Assembly: GCA_019918135.1 (NCBI GenBank) | Contig: WBZZ01002608.1 | Coordinates: 5,001-69,000, forward strand | DNA length: 64,000 nucleotides | Direction of reading: 5' to 3' | Source: Paulinella micropora | Taxonomy: Eukaryota; Cercozoa; Imbricatea; Euglyphida; Paulinellidae | Shown: one piece after another, positions 32,401 through 42,489 of the stretch | Numbering within the stretch: position 1 is the stretch's first letter | Layout: each line of letters starts with the position of its first letter | Translations under genes and position numbers: made by a program | Notes under the pieces: generated by a model | Told to the model about the DNA's origin: nothing | What the model saw: only the letters and a program-made list of their open reading frames with translations | The model's database searches: none

Positions 32401-32743
32401 GCAGTTGCTTGTGAACAGGCGCCAGGCGCGGCTCGGCCAACAGGTCGCGGACGGCGGGCAGGTCCAATATCTCGTAGAACCTGTACACGGCTGCCCTTTT
32501 CGTCTTGTCTTTGCTGGTAGGAGCGGCCTTCTCGTCGGCCGACTCGTCGTCGCTGGCGGCCTGGACCGGGCTCGGCGGCTCGCTGTCGCACTCTTCCGCT
32601 TCGCCACCCGTGGCCGCCGCCGCTTGTTGTGCCCTCTTTCTCTTGCGCCGCGCTCTGGCTCGCAGGGACTGCAGGGCGGGGCTTTCGTCGTCGTCGTCAT
32701 CGGAGGCAGTGACGGGCGGCATGGCCGTCTTGTGTTCTTGCAT
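29423..32743 (-). CDS. Replicase-like protein: family A-like polymerase palm plus UL9-type helicase, 1106 aa
   Basis: Intact open frame from an ATG at 32743. Residues 1-85 are acidic and basic low-complexity with RRKRKRAQQ. Residues about 120-330 resemble the transposon-virophage (TV-Pol) family A-like polymerase palm: GRAYATTGMQ (141-150), EVDINNSVPVFLLWL (167-181) in the position of the DxD-N-HP motif, and RHDSLVIE (321-328) as motif C. Residues about 430-800 form a superfamily 2 helicase of the herpesvirus origin-binding (UL9, Herpes_ori_bp) type: Walker A TGLGKSH (440-446), Walker B LILDEFR (541-547), VLVMDKDLAS, LIYTSSLCVAA (741-751) and an arginine-rich box QMVMRARRVRDRTVYCYF (782-799). 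The C-terminal 300 residues are unassigned. Such a protein could bind an origin, unwind it and prime or copy DNA. GC content is far above the flanks, suggesting transfer. The helicase part is clearer than the polymerase part. Confidence 0.7.
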   Translation of the reverse strand: MQEHKTAMPPVTASDDDDDESPALQSLRARARRKRKRAQQAAAATGGEAEECDSEPPSPVQAASDDESADEKAAPTSKDKTKRAAVYRFYEILDLPAVRDLLAEPRLAPVHKQLLDCMQKEVIATGGYCVDYRYGKGTKGGRAYATTGMQNAPIALRRLALPAFCQEVDINNSVPVFLLWLAESLASDPAPLAALRKLVENREECLQKTAEVFGKSRDGAKEILLRILHGGDLAGLPPFRFARELRNSVLHAIAVLKPHYRKVWDYCEKRRKLGWDRVRHINYKNVEGAFVHFVTTRYEAKVMSRAMAFFRDKGCETICLRHDSLVIEDRQNVVDEAMLGELAEFCSAVDYGETETRPQGRKDLTRLPKLTRLGWKRSSMVAQDGDREQLLEAEDKGSPAEQLGFETAGIYRTEDDVYEKEYMHPISFSKFRYQLVNAITGLGKSHASRNSILELLRANPDARVCIVTGRRTQASCVNGDLASFLDENGIEISTLANYMNAPTDASGCLSQHKRIIVQYESLHRLVVNQGNARTLISYDLLILDEFRLLSDQRVSMQTNRWNLRENNAIYEKLCKETPHVLVMDKDLASDSTCYDFFVGANGIAKQSEVQFHDYRYVPPHLRRDIKVVGKLEAWLEKLRTNLRERKKTLVPCRSNREARAIYDMFVAAGEAPERPDAKGKKVETGEDGKVEEVDPIWARGARVRILTAQTPPEESQAMISNINNLFRPSEPSDYTSGCIILIYTSSLCVAADLQDPIECVMLHCANGTSIARGGPPARILWQMVMRARRVRDRTVYCYFGEGFRPPSVRSDNAPVRPWQHDGVYKELAKNFNEKRQQIRKVTLSSNPRDKDAIYLMMDVGLRWKDVVDESGRKLYSVEVNSNLVECLLARKTEVEHNRNELVFQQFVRGHALVMDDPPPEEQLRKALDELRRPASDPVVESKQADEEDELAGTRETTDEELQFVLSQHIKWADLGSTFYARKRMQDIENMKGTKRKYIQVELVVLETLQLYPGYLHAMREQALSGKAIPADELLAQYKAMRKQRRALRLMQVALSPVADAVEADDKALFSGSREQRKQVTEYVNLSTVAHHVIRETAYRTETLILC

Positions 32744-33241
32744 GTAGGCACCTACAAAAAAAGATGTGGCGGTCGGTCACGCACTCAAATGAGACAGCAA
32801 GATTTCGACGGGTTTTGCGGTAAATTTTTTTGGCAAGGCAAGAAATTTTGACTGGTTTTGTGGCGCGGTAAGTTTCCGGAAATTCAGCCTCGATATGCGG
32901 CAAGGACAAATGGCAATAGGTTCGTTCCGGCTGTGACCACTTTCGCTCGAGGAAAACTCGATTGTTCTGCTGGTGACAAGGGTGCCGTCCGCCTGGCAGT
33001 AACGGTCTTCTAGAAATTCACTGGTGCGCCGGGACCAAATGCGGGCCATACATATCACTGCCTTTTTGTCCCTCACTGCTGCCTTTTTGTACCATATCAC
33101 TGGTTTTTTGACAGTATCACAAATATTTAGGCCATATCACTGCCCCAGGGACAAAAAGGCAGTGGTCGCGCGCCCTTGGACAAGGACGCGCGACCGACTG
33201 CCAGTCCACCCTCACAATCCAAAAACCCAAGTACCACCCAA
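32744..33241. promoter_or_regulatory. Divergent intergenic region with repeated TGCCTTTTTGTCC motifs
   Basis: Lies between two diverging genes. TGCCTTTTTGT occurs near 33060 and 33078 in one orientation, and its complement within CAGGGACAAAAAGGCAG at 33146-33162. CATATCACTG is also repeated. These are candidates for a shared promoter or origin part; the function is inferred from position only. Confidence 0.4.
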
Positions 33242-34219
33242 ATGCGCAGACGGACACACGACCGACACGACCGTACCGCCAAGCGCCGGCGGCTGACCGG
33301 CCAGCCACTCATCACCGCGTTCGTACGCACGACCAGCCCGTCCACCGTGCCCAGTGTCCGAGCACCGTTCACCCTGGCGACGCTGGCGCGACGGTCGGCG
33401 GCACCACCGTCCGACCAGGCGGAACTGGACGCGCTCGCGGACGTGACCCGCTGGCCGACGGCGATGTTTCCAGTCGAAGCAGCACTGCCAACGTCAATTG
33501 AAATGGGCCAAGACCCTAGCAAACGGGACTTGGAATTTCGATCCGTCAGCGACGCCGGGACAATGCACTACCCCACAGCCTGCCCGGGCGAGAGGACGCT
33601 ATCCATACTAGACATTAACATTCTGGGTGGGTATCTGAATTCTCCAGGCGAGGTCGCGGAGCTCTTGCTTCTTCCGCACGCGGCCCCGATCTCGCTGGCG
33701 CCTTACTTAGTCCCCGAGCTGGCCAAGATAGTTTGCTCTTACCTCGAGCCAGCTATTTATTATGATCCTGTACCCGCCCTCGCGTTGGCTGACAAGCGCT
33801 CCGAACAGCTCTACATGCTCAGGGCGTTGTCGCCAACGTATTTCCCGCTGCACGAGCACGCGTACTGGACGATGGTGCAGTCAGAAGAGGCACGTGCGCT
33901 GTACGGCGACCCAGTCTTCAAGGAAGCGGCAGCAGCGGCTGACTGGTTGAGGGTTTGTTTTTCCTGGGACTACCACGCAAACATAACTGTGCTGTTAAAC
34001 ATGGGACTCCCTTACGTCCGAGCACATTTGGGACTCCTCATCGGCCGGTACAAGCACATGTACTGGAGATTTGTCGAATTTCGCCTGAACGCGGGGCTCA
34101 AAGCAGTGTTCGAACACGTGGCATACCGCCTGAACTCGTTTCACTCAATTCCTCAAGGACCCCCGCCCTCCAACGAGTGGCCATTCTTGGTTCGCATGCC
34201 ATCCTTTGTCAGGAACTAA
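33242..34219 (+). CDS. Unknown protein with PIP-box-like motif, 325 aa
   Basis: Intact open frame read from the first ATG at 33242; the frame is open further upstream. The N-terminus is very basic (MRRRTHDRHDR, AKRRRL) and is followed at about residue 20 by GQPLITAF, which resembles a PCNA-interacting peptide (Q-x-x-I/L-x-x-F), an arrangement seen in DNA replication and repair factors. The remaining 250 residues are globular-looking with aromatic-rich helices (YKHMYWRFVEFRLNAG) and match no family I know. It diverges from the replicase-like gene across a 500-bp repeat-bearing gap and is followed by the repeat array, so a role in replication of this module is plausible but unproven. Confidence 0.55.
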   Translation: MRRRTHDRHDRTAKRRRLTGQPLITAFVRTTSPSTVPSVRAPFTLATLARRSAAPPSDQAELDALADVTRWPTAMFPVEAALPTSIEMGQDPSKRDLEFRSVSDAGTMHYPTACPGERTLSILDINILGGYLNSPGEVAELLLLPHAAPISLAPYLVPELAKIVCSYLEPAIYYDPVPALALADKRSEQLYMLRALSPTYFPLHEHAYWTMVQSEEARALYGDPVFKEAAAAADWLRVCFSWDYHANITVLLNMGLPYVRAHLGLLIGRYKHMYWRFVEFRLNAGLKAVFEHVAYRLNSFHSIPQGPPPSNEWPFLVRMPSFVRN

Positions 34220-34600
34220 AATTGTACATTTAATTAAAACAATTATAATCGTCCAATCTGCTGATTTAATTTGTCAAATCCTAACTCATTAATAAAAGCC
34301 CGGCCGTCACATTCAGTACCATACTCACCGGCGGGCCCAAAACTTCGACAAGAAAGCTGGCTGCTGATGCCTTTTTGTCCTCTACTACTGCCTTTTTGTC
34401 CTATCGTAGATCTTTTCCCCTTTTACGCCCTTGTCAGAACCGCCACCTCGCGCCAGGTTTGCCAAACCCCGCCCCACCCCCCCAAAATCCACGGTTCTGG
34501 CAGGTGCCACCGGCGGCGTCTTTGTCGGTACCCTGGCAGCGGGGGCCCCCTCCCCCTCCCTCTAATCCAGCCACCTGAAAAATCCGGTGGCCGGTGCCGC
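34220..34600. other. Spacer leading into the repeat array
   Basis: Begins AT-rich with a possible polyadenylation region after 34219 (AATTAAAACAATTATAAT). Near 34370-34405 it repeats the TGCCTTTTTGTCC motif of the divergent promoter region, then CCTATCGTAGAT, which recurs near 36056. Diverged array units begin near 34432. Confidence 0.5.
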
Positions 34601-34601
34601 T

Positions 34602-35626
34602 GTCAGAACCCACACCTGAGCAGTTTTTATTTACTATATAAATAATCCTATCTGGCAGAGGTTCTGACAGCCACCTGAAATTTCCGGTGGCCGGTGCCGC
34701 TGTCAGAACCCACACCTGAGCCACTTTTATTTACCATATAAATAATCCTATCTGGCAGAGGTTCTGACAACGCCACCACAGGCCTCTTTGTCAGAACCCA
34801 CACCTTGGCCGTTACGCTCCGCTATAACAATAACTGGCAGGGTTCTGGCAGGTGGCACCACTCCCTCTCTGTCAGAACCCACACCTGAGCCGTTACGCTC
34901 CGCTATATCAATAACTGGCAGGGTTCTGGTGTGGTGCCACCTGATGCCAAGGCACGGGGGGCCCCCTACCCTCCCCCCCCCCTCCTCTTTTTTTTCCGTG
35001 GTGGGGCCACCGTGTCAGAACCCACACCTTGTCCGTTACTCTCCGCTATAATCATACCTGGCAGGGTTCTGGCAGGTGGCACCGGAGCCACTGTGTCAGA
35101 ACCCACACCTTGTCCGTTACGCTGCGCTATAATAATACTTGGCAGGGTTCTGGCAGGTGGCACCGGAGCCACTGTGTCAGAACCCACACCTGGGCCGTTA
35201 CGCTGCGCTATAACAATACGTGTCGGAGTTCTGACAGTCACCACCACCGCGGGGGAAAAAGAGGGGAGGGGTGGGGGGGGGTCCCCCGGGGCCGTGGCAT
35301 CAGGGGCGGGTGCCACTGTGTCAGAACCCACACATTGTCCGTTACTCTCCGCTATACTCTTACGTGGAGTGGTTCTGGCGTGGTGCCCCCTGATGCCACG
35401 GCACGGGGGGCCCCCTCCCCTCCCCCCCCTCCTCTTTTTTCCCGCCGGTGGCGAGCCTTGTCAGAACCCACACCTTGTCCGTTACGCTCCGCTATACTCA
35501 TACGTGGCAGGGTTCTGGCAGGTGGCACCGGAGCCACTTTGTCAGAACCCACACCTTGTCCGTTACTCTCCGCTATACTCTTACGTGGCAGGGTTCTGGC
35601 AGGTGCCACCAGCCGAAATTTCCAGG
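34602..35626. repeat. Origin-like array of ten inverted-repeat units, 81-bp period
   Basis: GTCAGAACCCACACC starts at 34602, 34702, 34790, 34871, 35013, 35094, 35175, 35320, 35460 and 35541. Each unit continues with CCGTTACGCTCCGCTATA and ends in GGCAGGGTTCTGGCAGG, so CAGAACCC and GGGTTCTG form an inverted repeat about 50 bp apart. Many neighbours are exactly 81 bp apart; three intervals are about 140 bp because of G- and C-run spacers. The array lies beside a gene for an origin-binding-type helicase, so iteron-like origin function is a natural guess. Confidence 0.8.
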
Positions 35627-35629
35627 TGA

Positions 35630-36060
35630 TATGGCCGAAACAGGCAATGTTGCGCCAAATGCCGAAATTCCCCCGTGAAATGCCATTTTCCCCATGTGAT
35701 ATGGCCGAAACAAGCAGTGACACGCAAATGCCGAAATTCCCCGAGGTAATGCCACTTTTCCCGTTTCGGGCCGGCCGTGCAACCAATGCCACTTTGTGGT
35801 TGTGGGAAAAGTTGTGGTTGTGGATAAAGTTGTGCTTGTGGATAGCAGATGACACTCTTCTCGCATCGGGCCGGCCGTGCAATAATTGCAGATTTTGCGC
35901 GGAAATGCCATTTTGCGTAGTCCGGGCCGGCCGTGCAACCATTGCAATTTTGCAGGTACAAAATGGCAATGGTTATCCGGCCGGTCCGCAGGGTACAAAA
36001 CTGCAATTCTTACCTGGTCGGGCCGCCAGGGACAAAAATGCAACGGGGCGATCAGGCCTA
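35630..36060. repeat. Second diverged repeat set with CGGGCCGGCCGTGCAA
   Basis: Two units with ATATGGCCGAAACA and AAATGCCGAAATTCCCC near 35630-35760, then CGGGCCGGCCGTGCAA at about 35766, 35868 and 35923, an inverted repeat around 35938-35970, and CAGGGACAAAAATGCAACG at 36027. The last motif relates to that in the divergent region at 33146. Confidence 0.65.
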
Positions 36061-36063
36061 TCG

Positions 36064-36085
36064 TAGATTTTTAAAATTAATGTTA

Positions 36086-36131
<46 letters not shown>

Positions 36132-36365
36132 TTAATCTTTTATGAAGTCAAAGTAAAGTTCTAGTTCAGTGAGGAACGGTAAAAAAAAAAAAAAACTGAA
36201 ATATATATAATAATATAATATATATATTTGTATATATATGTTGAAAGAGTTATATTCTCACTCAGTACTATATATTATATATATACATAAATATATATAA
36301 TATATATATTTATATATATATGTTGAAAGTGTTATATTCTCACTCAGTACTATATATAACGGTGG
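36064..36365. repeat. TA microsatellite and a duplicated 80-bp AT-rich unit
   Basis: TA array near 36090-36127. The segment with ATGTTGAAAG and GTTATATTCTCACTCAGTAC occurs twice (about 36237 and 36320). No gene. Confidence 0.8.
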
Positions 36366-36787
36366 CACTCGCAAAAGCTGGTAGACACGAGGTGACTCCC
36401 CAAGGGGGTTTGGCCAACCACACTCCGGCTTAGGATGTGATCAACGCTGAACTTGTCCCACACTCAGGTATCATCTGATGATGAGGTGTCCAACGCCCTC
36501 TTTAGGCCCGTAGGCAGTGTCAGGATTCTTGCATCCTTAAGAGATATGCTTTGAGTTCCTTTTTGAATTCTACTTTGTATGAGATATCTCTTAGGTGCTC
36601 TGGCAGCTTATCCCATTGTGCTTGTGCTGCTCTGCTGTATTGACCCGTCGTTGAGTCGTTGTACATGTGTTTCTTTGATGACCGCCTAGTGTTGTAGTTA
36701 TGAACAGCTGTGATTGGTCGGATATTGTTGTAGTGAAGGGGAAGGAAAGCCTTGAAGGCTGGGTAAATAAGGGAGTGTGCATCCATG
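36366..36787 (-). mobile_element. LINE fragment, end of reverse transcriptase and 3' region
   Basis: Minus-strand translation at 36520-36786 contains HNYNTRRSSKKHMYND, AAQAQWDKLPEHLRDI and FKKELKAYLL, the standard C-terminal end of Jockey/CR1-like LINE reverse transcriptases. The following 150 bp (36366-36519) would be its 3' untranslated region. Only the 3' end is present. It differs from the LINE at 27420-28120, so at least two LINE families occur. Confidence 0.7.
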
Positions 36788-36789
36788 CA

Positions 36790-36863
<74 letters not shown>

Positions 36864-36966
36864 ACTACTACTACTACTACTACTACTACCACTGCTACTA
36901 CTGCTACTACTACTACTAGTAGTTAGTAGCAGTAGTTAGTAGTAGTACTAGTAGTAGTAGTAGTAC
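36790..36966. repeat. TAC/GTA microsatellite with strand switch
   Basis: TAC repeats to about 36915, then AGTAGT repeats to 36966. The two halves are partly complementary. Confidence 0.9.
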
Positions 36967-37589
36967 TCTCAATCTATTTTTATAATTATTTTATTTTAAT
37001 ATTTTAATTTATAATAATTAATTTAATTTTTACTATTATTAGTAGGTCACTATCTATTTAAACCAATAGCTCTTGAGCTAACGATTTGTATGTATGACCA
37101 GAAGCTAAATTTAACTTCATTTAATCGAAGGCCTAGGCCTAGTAACAGTAGCAGTAGTGCCGAACGAATGTGGGGCCACCAGCGACCGGACCATCTTTTA
37201 AACTTTTTTTGCCTCTGGTGAAACGGGCCGACCTGGTCCGCGGGGGGGTTTCACTCGTCCAAGGAGATGTTCGGTAATGGCTTCAGCTTGGGACGTGGCA
37301 AGCCAAAGGTTCCTTTAGTGTGCCCCGCGTCCTAGCACATTTTGTAAGTTTTGTACTTTGTCGTACTGACAGAAAGATCCCAAACAAGAGAGGGCTTTGC
37401 GTAAGGAACTGGTCACGTCACTTCTTATCTTTGGAGGTTCTCTCAGCTCTCCTTCTCTCTATTTCCCTCCTTCTCTCTATTTCCCTCCTTCACAGTCTCT
37501 CACTCTCTCTTTCTGCTATCTTTCTTTCTCTGCCCCCATTAGTACTGCCATTTACACCACAATTGCTGTTGTATGAACATGCATATGTA
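36967..37589. other. No gene seen
   Basis: AT-rich, then mixed sequence with CT-rich simple repeats near 37440-37530. No coding region or named repeat is supported. Confidence 0.5.
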
Positions 37590-39535
37590 TGTATGCGTGT
37601 ATGTTCTGTCTGTCTGTCTGTTCTGTCTGTCTATCTATCTGTCTGTTATGTCTGTCCTGTCTGTCTTGTGTCTTGTCTGTCTGTCTGTCTATACATTACA
37701 CTACATTACACTACATTACATGACACTACATTACACTACATTACATGACACTACATTACACTACATTACACTACATTACACTACGTTACACTGCATACAC
37801 TGCATTACACATGCATTACATTCCATTACATTACATTACATCACATTACACTAAATTACATTGCATTAAATTACATTGCATTGCATTACATTACATTGCA
37901 TTACGGACATACATACATACATAAACAAGTACTTACATGCATACATAACATAGTGTACCGTAATGTAATGTGACGTAACGTAGCGTAACGTAACGTAGCG
38001 TAACGTAATGTTGTGTAATGCAGTGTAATATAGTGTAGTATAGTGTAATGTACTGTAATGTACTGTCATGTAATGTAATAATGTAATCTTAATAATCTAA
38101 TATAAATATAATGTGATATGTATGAATGTATGTATGTATGTATGTATATGTATGTATGTATATGTATGTGTGTATGTATGCATGTTTGTCTATGTATGTA
38201 TGTATGTATGCATGTATGTATGCATGTATGTATATGTATGTATGTATGTGTGTACGTATGTATGTGCATGTAATGTATTTATGTATTTATGTATGTTTTG
38301 TATTGTATTGCATGGTATGGTATGGTCATGGTCATGGTCATGGTCACGGTGATGGTAATGGTAATGGTAATGGAATGGTATTAGTAATGGTAATGGTAAT
38401 GGTAATGGTAATTGTATGGTATTGTTTTGTATGGTATTGTATTGTATTGTATTGTATTATATTGTATTATATTGTATTGTATTTTATGTATTGTATGTTA
38501 TGTCATGTTATGTCACGTGATGTCACGTGATGTTATGTTATGTTATATTATGTCATGTTATGTTATGTTATGTTATCACGTTACGTTACGTTACGTTACG
38601 TTACCTTACGTTATGTTATTATGCTATATTATGTTATATTATGCTGTGTTATGTTATGTCATGTTATGTTATGTTATGTTATGTTATGTCTGTATGTCTG
38701 AATGTCTGACTGTCTGTCTGTATCTCTGTCTGTATGTATGTATGTATGTATGTGTGTATGTGTATGTATGTACGCATATGTATGTAGATGTATGTAGATG
38801 TATGTAGATGTATGTAGATGTATGTAGATGCATGTAAATATGTGTATTGTGTACATGTATGTATTTTGTATGTTATGTATGTAGGTAACATACGTAGCAT
38901 TTATGTAGTATGTATGATGGATGTTATTCATGTAATACACAAGATGCATTCCACGTTCACAAAACAAGTACATGACTTCATGACATATATGACATCGGCG
39001 TTTGTCTTTCTTCTTCCAGCACACATGCGTGCGTATGCACATATACATACATACATACATACAGAATATACAGAACATACAGCATACATACAGAATATAC
39101 AGAACATACAGAACATACAGAACATGCAGAACATACAAAACATACAGAACAGACAGAACAGACATAACATACATAACATACATAACATACATAACATGCA
39201 TAACATGCATAACATGCATGACAGGCATGACATACATTACATACATTACATACATACATACATAAATACATACATACATATATTATGTACTGAGCCCATG
39301 CACACGTAAATACATTTCATGCACAAATACAAACCGTACGTGCATATGTACATACAAAAATACATAAACTAAGTACATGCATCCATATTCACGTACAAAT
39401 ATTAAAATACATACATACAAGCATTAAGTATTATTATAAAGAATACATACACTCATACACTCATACATACAACATACATACATACATACATACATACATA
39501 CATGCATACATGCATACACACATACATGCAGAAGC
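37590..39535. repeat. About 2 kb of strand-switching microsatellite
   Basis: Successive blocks of TGTC (37600-37690), ATTACACTAC (37693-37900), TGTAACG types (37950-38080), TATG (38115-38290), GGTAAT (38320-38415), TTGTA (38420-38480), TTATG (38490-38690), TATG (38730-38890), ACAGAACAT (39060-39165) and CATA (39040-39535). The left and right blocks are largely reverse complements in type. Confidence 0.9.
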
Positions 39536-39539
39536 AACA

Positions 39540-40308
39540 TATGAGCGGACTGTGATGTTTTCTCAGGTGTGGTGATCTGTCTGCGACTTGCTCCCCTGGC
39601 TATCAGGCAAGCCAAGAGCCTGACCAACAGATGATTGGAGGGTTAGGCACGACAGGAGATCAGTCGCAGGTCCGCAAGCCGCAGGCCTGTGCTAATGGTA
39701 TGCGTCTGGCCGGCTGGAAATATTTCCTTGGTTTCTGCACTTTCTGTATGTCGTGTCATTAGTTTGGACAGCGTTCAAACGACGGTATAAGGTGTTCGGA
39801 GCGTGCCAATAGGAAAGAAGTGATGTGTGCCCGCGCGGCGCGTTGGGCTTGAGTCACGACAGCGTCGTGCTTTTGCTCCTTAGGCCTCGCATGCCGGCCG
39901 CCGTATTATCACCGTGTCTTTGGCAACTCCACCCTAGGCTAGTCACCGAGCTTGGCAATGTGTCAACTTGAGGCAAGGAATTGTTCGCCTGTGTCATGCT
40001 TGATATGGAAAGTAATAATGAAATCTATTTATGTCGCTGTAAAGTCTTGGACATTGGGGCATTTGAGAGCCTCCGATTCAGATATGCTGGTATGTCTTTC
40101 ATAAATCGTTGTACAATATTATTAACAAAGTATATGCCCTGTTAACAAAGAAAATATGATTTTGATGTAACTGATACCGTGGCTTATTTCGCACGGTTCC
40201 CACTTTGTTACCGTGGCTTATTTCGCACGGTTCCCACTTTGTTACCGTCTGAAAAATTTATGTCACCTAGAACAGGTACCTAACAACCTATTTCCTAACG
40301 AGATCCTG

Positions 40309-40340
<32 letters not shown>

Positions 40341-41689
40341 AGATATATAAATAAATATGTGTGGGCTGGCCGGTTCACAAACTCTCTCGAGATGCTGTGA
40401 ACTCTTCTACCTTTTCTTGCGCTGGCCTGCTTCTTTTGGACGCCCTCTGTGTCCAGCACTTGAGTTCTTTGAACTCGTGACGCTCCTCTCTTTTTTTTTT
40501 CGCTGCGTTGAGGTGCACTCTACGTCAAGCACGAATGTAGGCGCAGATAGGTAAATATGCGACCTTTTCTTATACCTCTTTACACAGTGATGTATAGATG
40601 AGCTATGTTGTAGGCGCAGATAGGTAAATATGTGCTTTAATATACCACTGTGTCAGTCCAGACACAATAAGAGGCAGTTAATTTTAATATTAATAACACT
40701 CTTAACACATGGGACATTAATTAGACACTTTCTCCCAAGTTATGTTCTTATTGCTCAATTATCAGTTGAAAGTAGTCGTTACTGTTAGTAGTATTATTAG
40801 TTGTTAATACAGTTAATTGAAGTACTTATCCTGGTACTAGTGGCACCAGTTTTTTACAATTACCGTTTTTACCCATATCCGTGCGTTACGTGGGTCGATT
40901 CTGGAAGGTACATCTTTTGTGTGACGTTGGCATTTAGACTGGCGGGAATTGTTTTATTATTGTTAAATTCTTCAAGGTCGGAGGTCAAGCAGGAAGGAGG
41001 AACGGACACGAGTGCTGGTTGTAGACGAAAAGAAATTGCGATGGTTTTTCTCCATTATTTTATGAGCCTTGGAGTGTACATGAACACATGGAGCGTTTCT
41101 TTGCTAACGGATCGCAGAAGAAGACCTTCGTTCAAGGGGTTGCCGTTCAAGTTGGGGTCTACCTTAAGTGACCCCCATCAGGAAAGCGCGCATTTCAAAT
41201 TTCTGTGGCTACAGCTGATCACTGTAGACACTACCCACGCTCTGCTCTGCGTGTGTATAGCAGAAGGGCAAGGTGGGGAGACAGCAGGACAAGACGGAGT
41301 AGTATAGGGAGCCACTTCGAGACAGTTTTTCAGAGCAGACCCCCCGCCACCAGAGACACACACCGGCCGGCACGCAGGGACAAAATGGCAACGGACGGAA
41401 AAAGTGGAAAAGGGTAAATAAAATGATACACGTAGCCTTTTTCAACATTGAACACAGTCAGAGCTGTTAATTTGTGAAAAAAAGAAATATAACTGGTTTT
41501 GCGATTTTTCTGGACTTTTTTTTGTTTTTTTGTTGAAGTTTCTGTTAGATAGAAAAATGAAATATAATTCATCAGCCAAAACTTCAATGCGACGTGTCGT
41601 TCGTTTCTGCTTCCTTTTTTTACCAACCAAAAAATCATAATTTCGTGTTTTTTGGTTCGTGAAAGTGGAGGCTGGTCTTGTTTTTACAA
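39540..41689. other. No confident gene; short tandem duplications
   Basis: Holds a 34-bp unit in two exact copies (40176-40209 and 40210-40243), a GA tract near 40317-40340, and a 25-bp sequence (TGTAGGCGCAGATAGGTAAA and onward) near 40537 and 40608. A stretch at 40801-41307 is open but lacks an ATG at its start and recognisable domains. CAGGGACAAAATGGCAACG at 41375 resembles motifs of the 33-36 kb module. Confidence 0.5.
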
Positions 41690-42169
41690 ATGTCGGACAG
41701 TGACGAAAATACACAAGATGGTGATCGTGTCATTATTGACTGGTACGATAGATATAAAAACCAAAACGAAACAAAAGTAAATCGTGATAAAATAGCAACG
41801 GAAAATCGCTTACAGCTTCTCCAAACAAAAAGAGATGCATTCGATAATGAAATTGCGGAATTGGAATATCGTTTGAGTGCTATAAATGAAAGATTGGAAG
41901 TAGTAATTGAAAATAAAAGAAAAAACGAAGCTAGTAGTGCTCTAAAAAGGAAGAGAGCGGAAGATAGTGCTCTAAAAAGGAAGAGAGCGGAAGAAGAAGA
42001 AAGAAGGAAGAAAGAACAAAAGCTTTTTGATACTTGGATGATAGCTAGGAGACAGCCTCTAAGTGCGAATGAGGAAATTTATGCTAGAAAAAAAATAGAC
42101 TCTGGTTCTTCTTTTGATGAAGTGATTGAAGAATATAATGAACACTGTAAAAGAATAAAAACTAATTAA
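41690..42169 (+). CDS. Coiled-coil protein of unknown function, 159 aa
   Basis: Open frame from the ATG at 41690. It is almost wholly helical and charged, with heptad-like spacing over residues 25-75 and a short internal duplication (SALKRKRAE twice near residues 85-105). The C-terminus is more globular (IARRQPLSANEEIYARKKID). No family is recognised. It lies at the left edge of element II with matching AT-rich composition, so it is probably element cargo, but host origin is possible. Confidence 0.4.
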   Translation: MSDSDENTQDGDRVIIDWYDRYKNQNETKVNRDKIATENRLQLLQTKRDAFDNEIAELEYRLSAINERLEVVIENKRKNEASSALKRKRAEDSALKRKRAEEEERRKKEQKLFDTWMIARRQPLSANEEIYARKKIDSGSSFDEVIEEYNEHCKRIKTN

Positions 42170-42489
42170 TAATAATTTTGGTAATAACCACTAATGCCCC
42201 TTAACACACAGGGCTTTATAAGTAGTGTGTATATATTTTATCCACACAAAAAAATTGGGCGAAAGCCCTCCAACATTCAAAGAAAATTTGTCTCTTACAT
42301 AAATACGATTTGCTTTGCTATGAGTTTAGATGCCTCCGAAGAAGAAGCCTGACGATCCTGAAGTTCAGGTATTTTGTTTTGTTGTTGCTTTGTCTCATTA
42401 TTGTTTGTGATTTTTAGAAAGCTGCGGAAGGATTCAAAGTTCTCAATGTTGGAGCTAAAAAGGGCTCTAAAAAATTTACCAAATCTGTT

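Noticed and set aside
29471-32747. Plus-strand proteins opposite the replicase-like gene
   Set aside because: High GC content leaves long open antisense frames; only the minus strand shows conserved motifs.
34602-35626. CRISPR-like array
   Set aside because: Units are about 60 to 80 bp, nearly contiguous and conserved throughout, with no unique equal-length spacers and no cas genes; the context is eukaryotic.
37573-39309. Cys/Tyr/Met-rich or His/Thr-rich proteins
   Set aside because: These are translations of TATG, CATA and related microsatellites in all frames.
40801-41307. 168-residue protein gene
   Set aside because: No ATG at its start, no domain, and repeat-rich surroundings.
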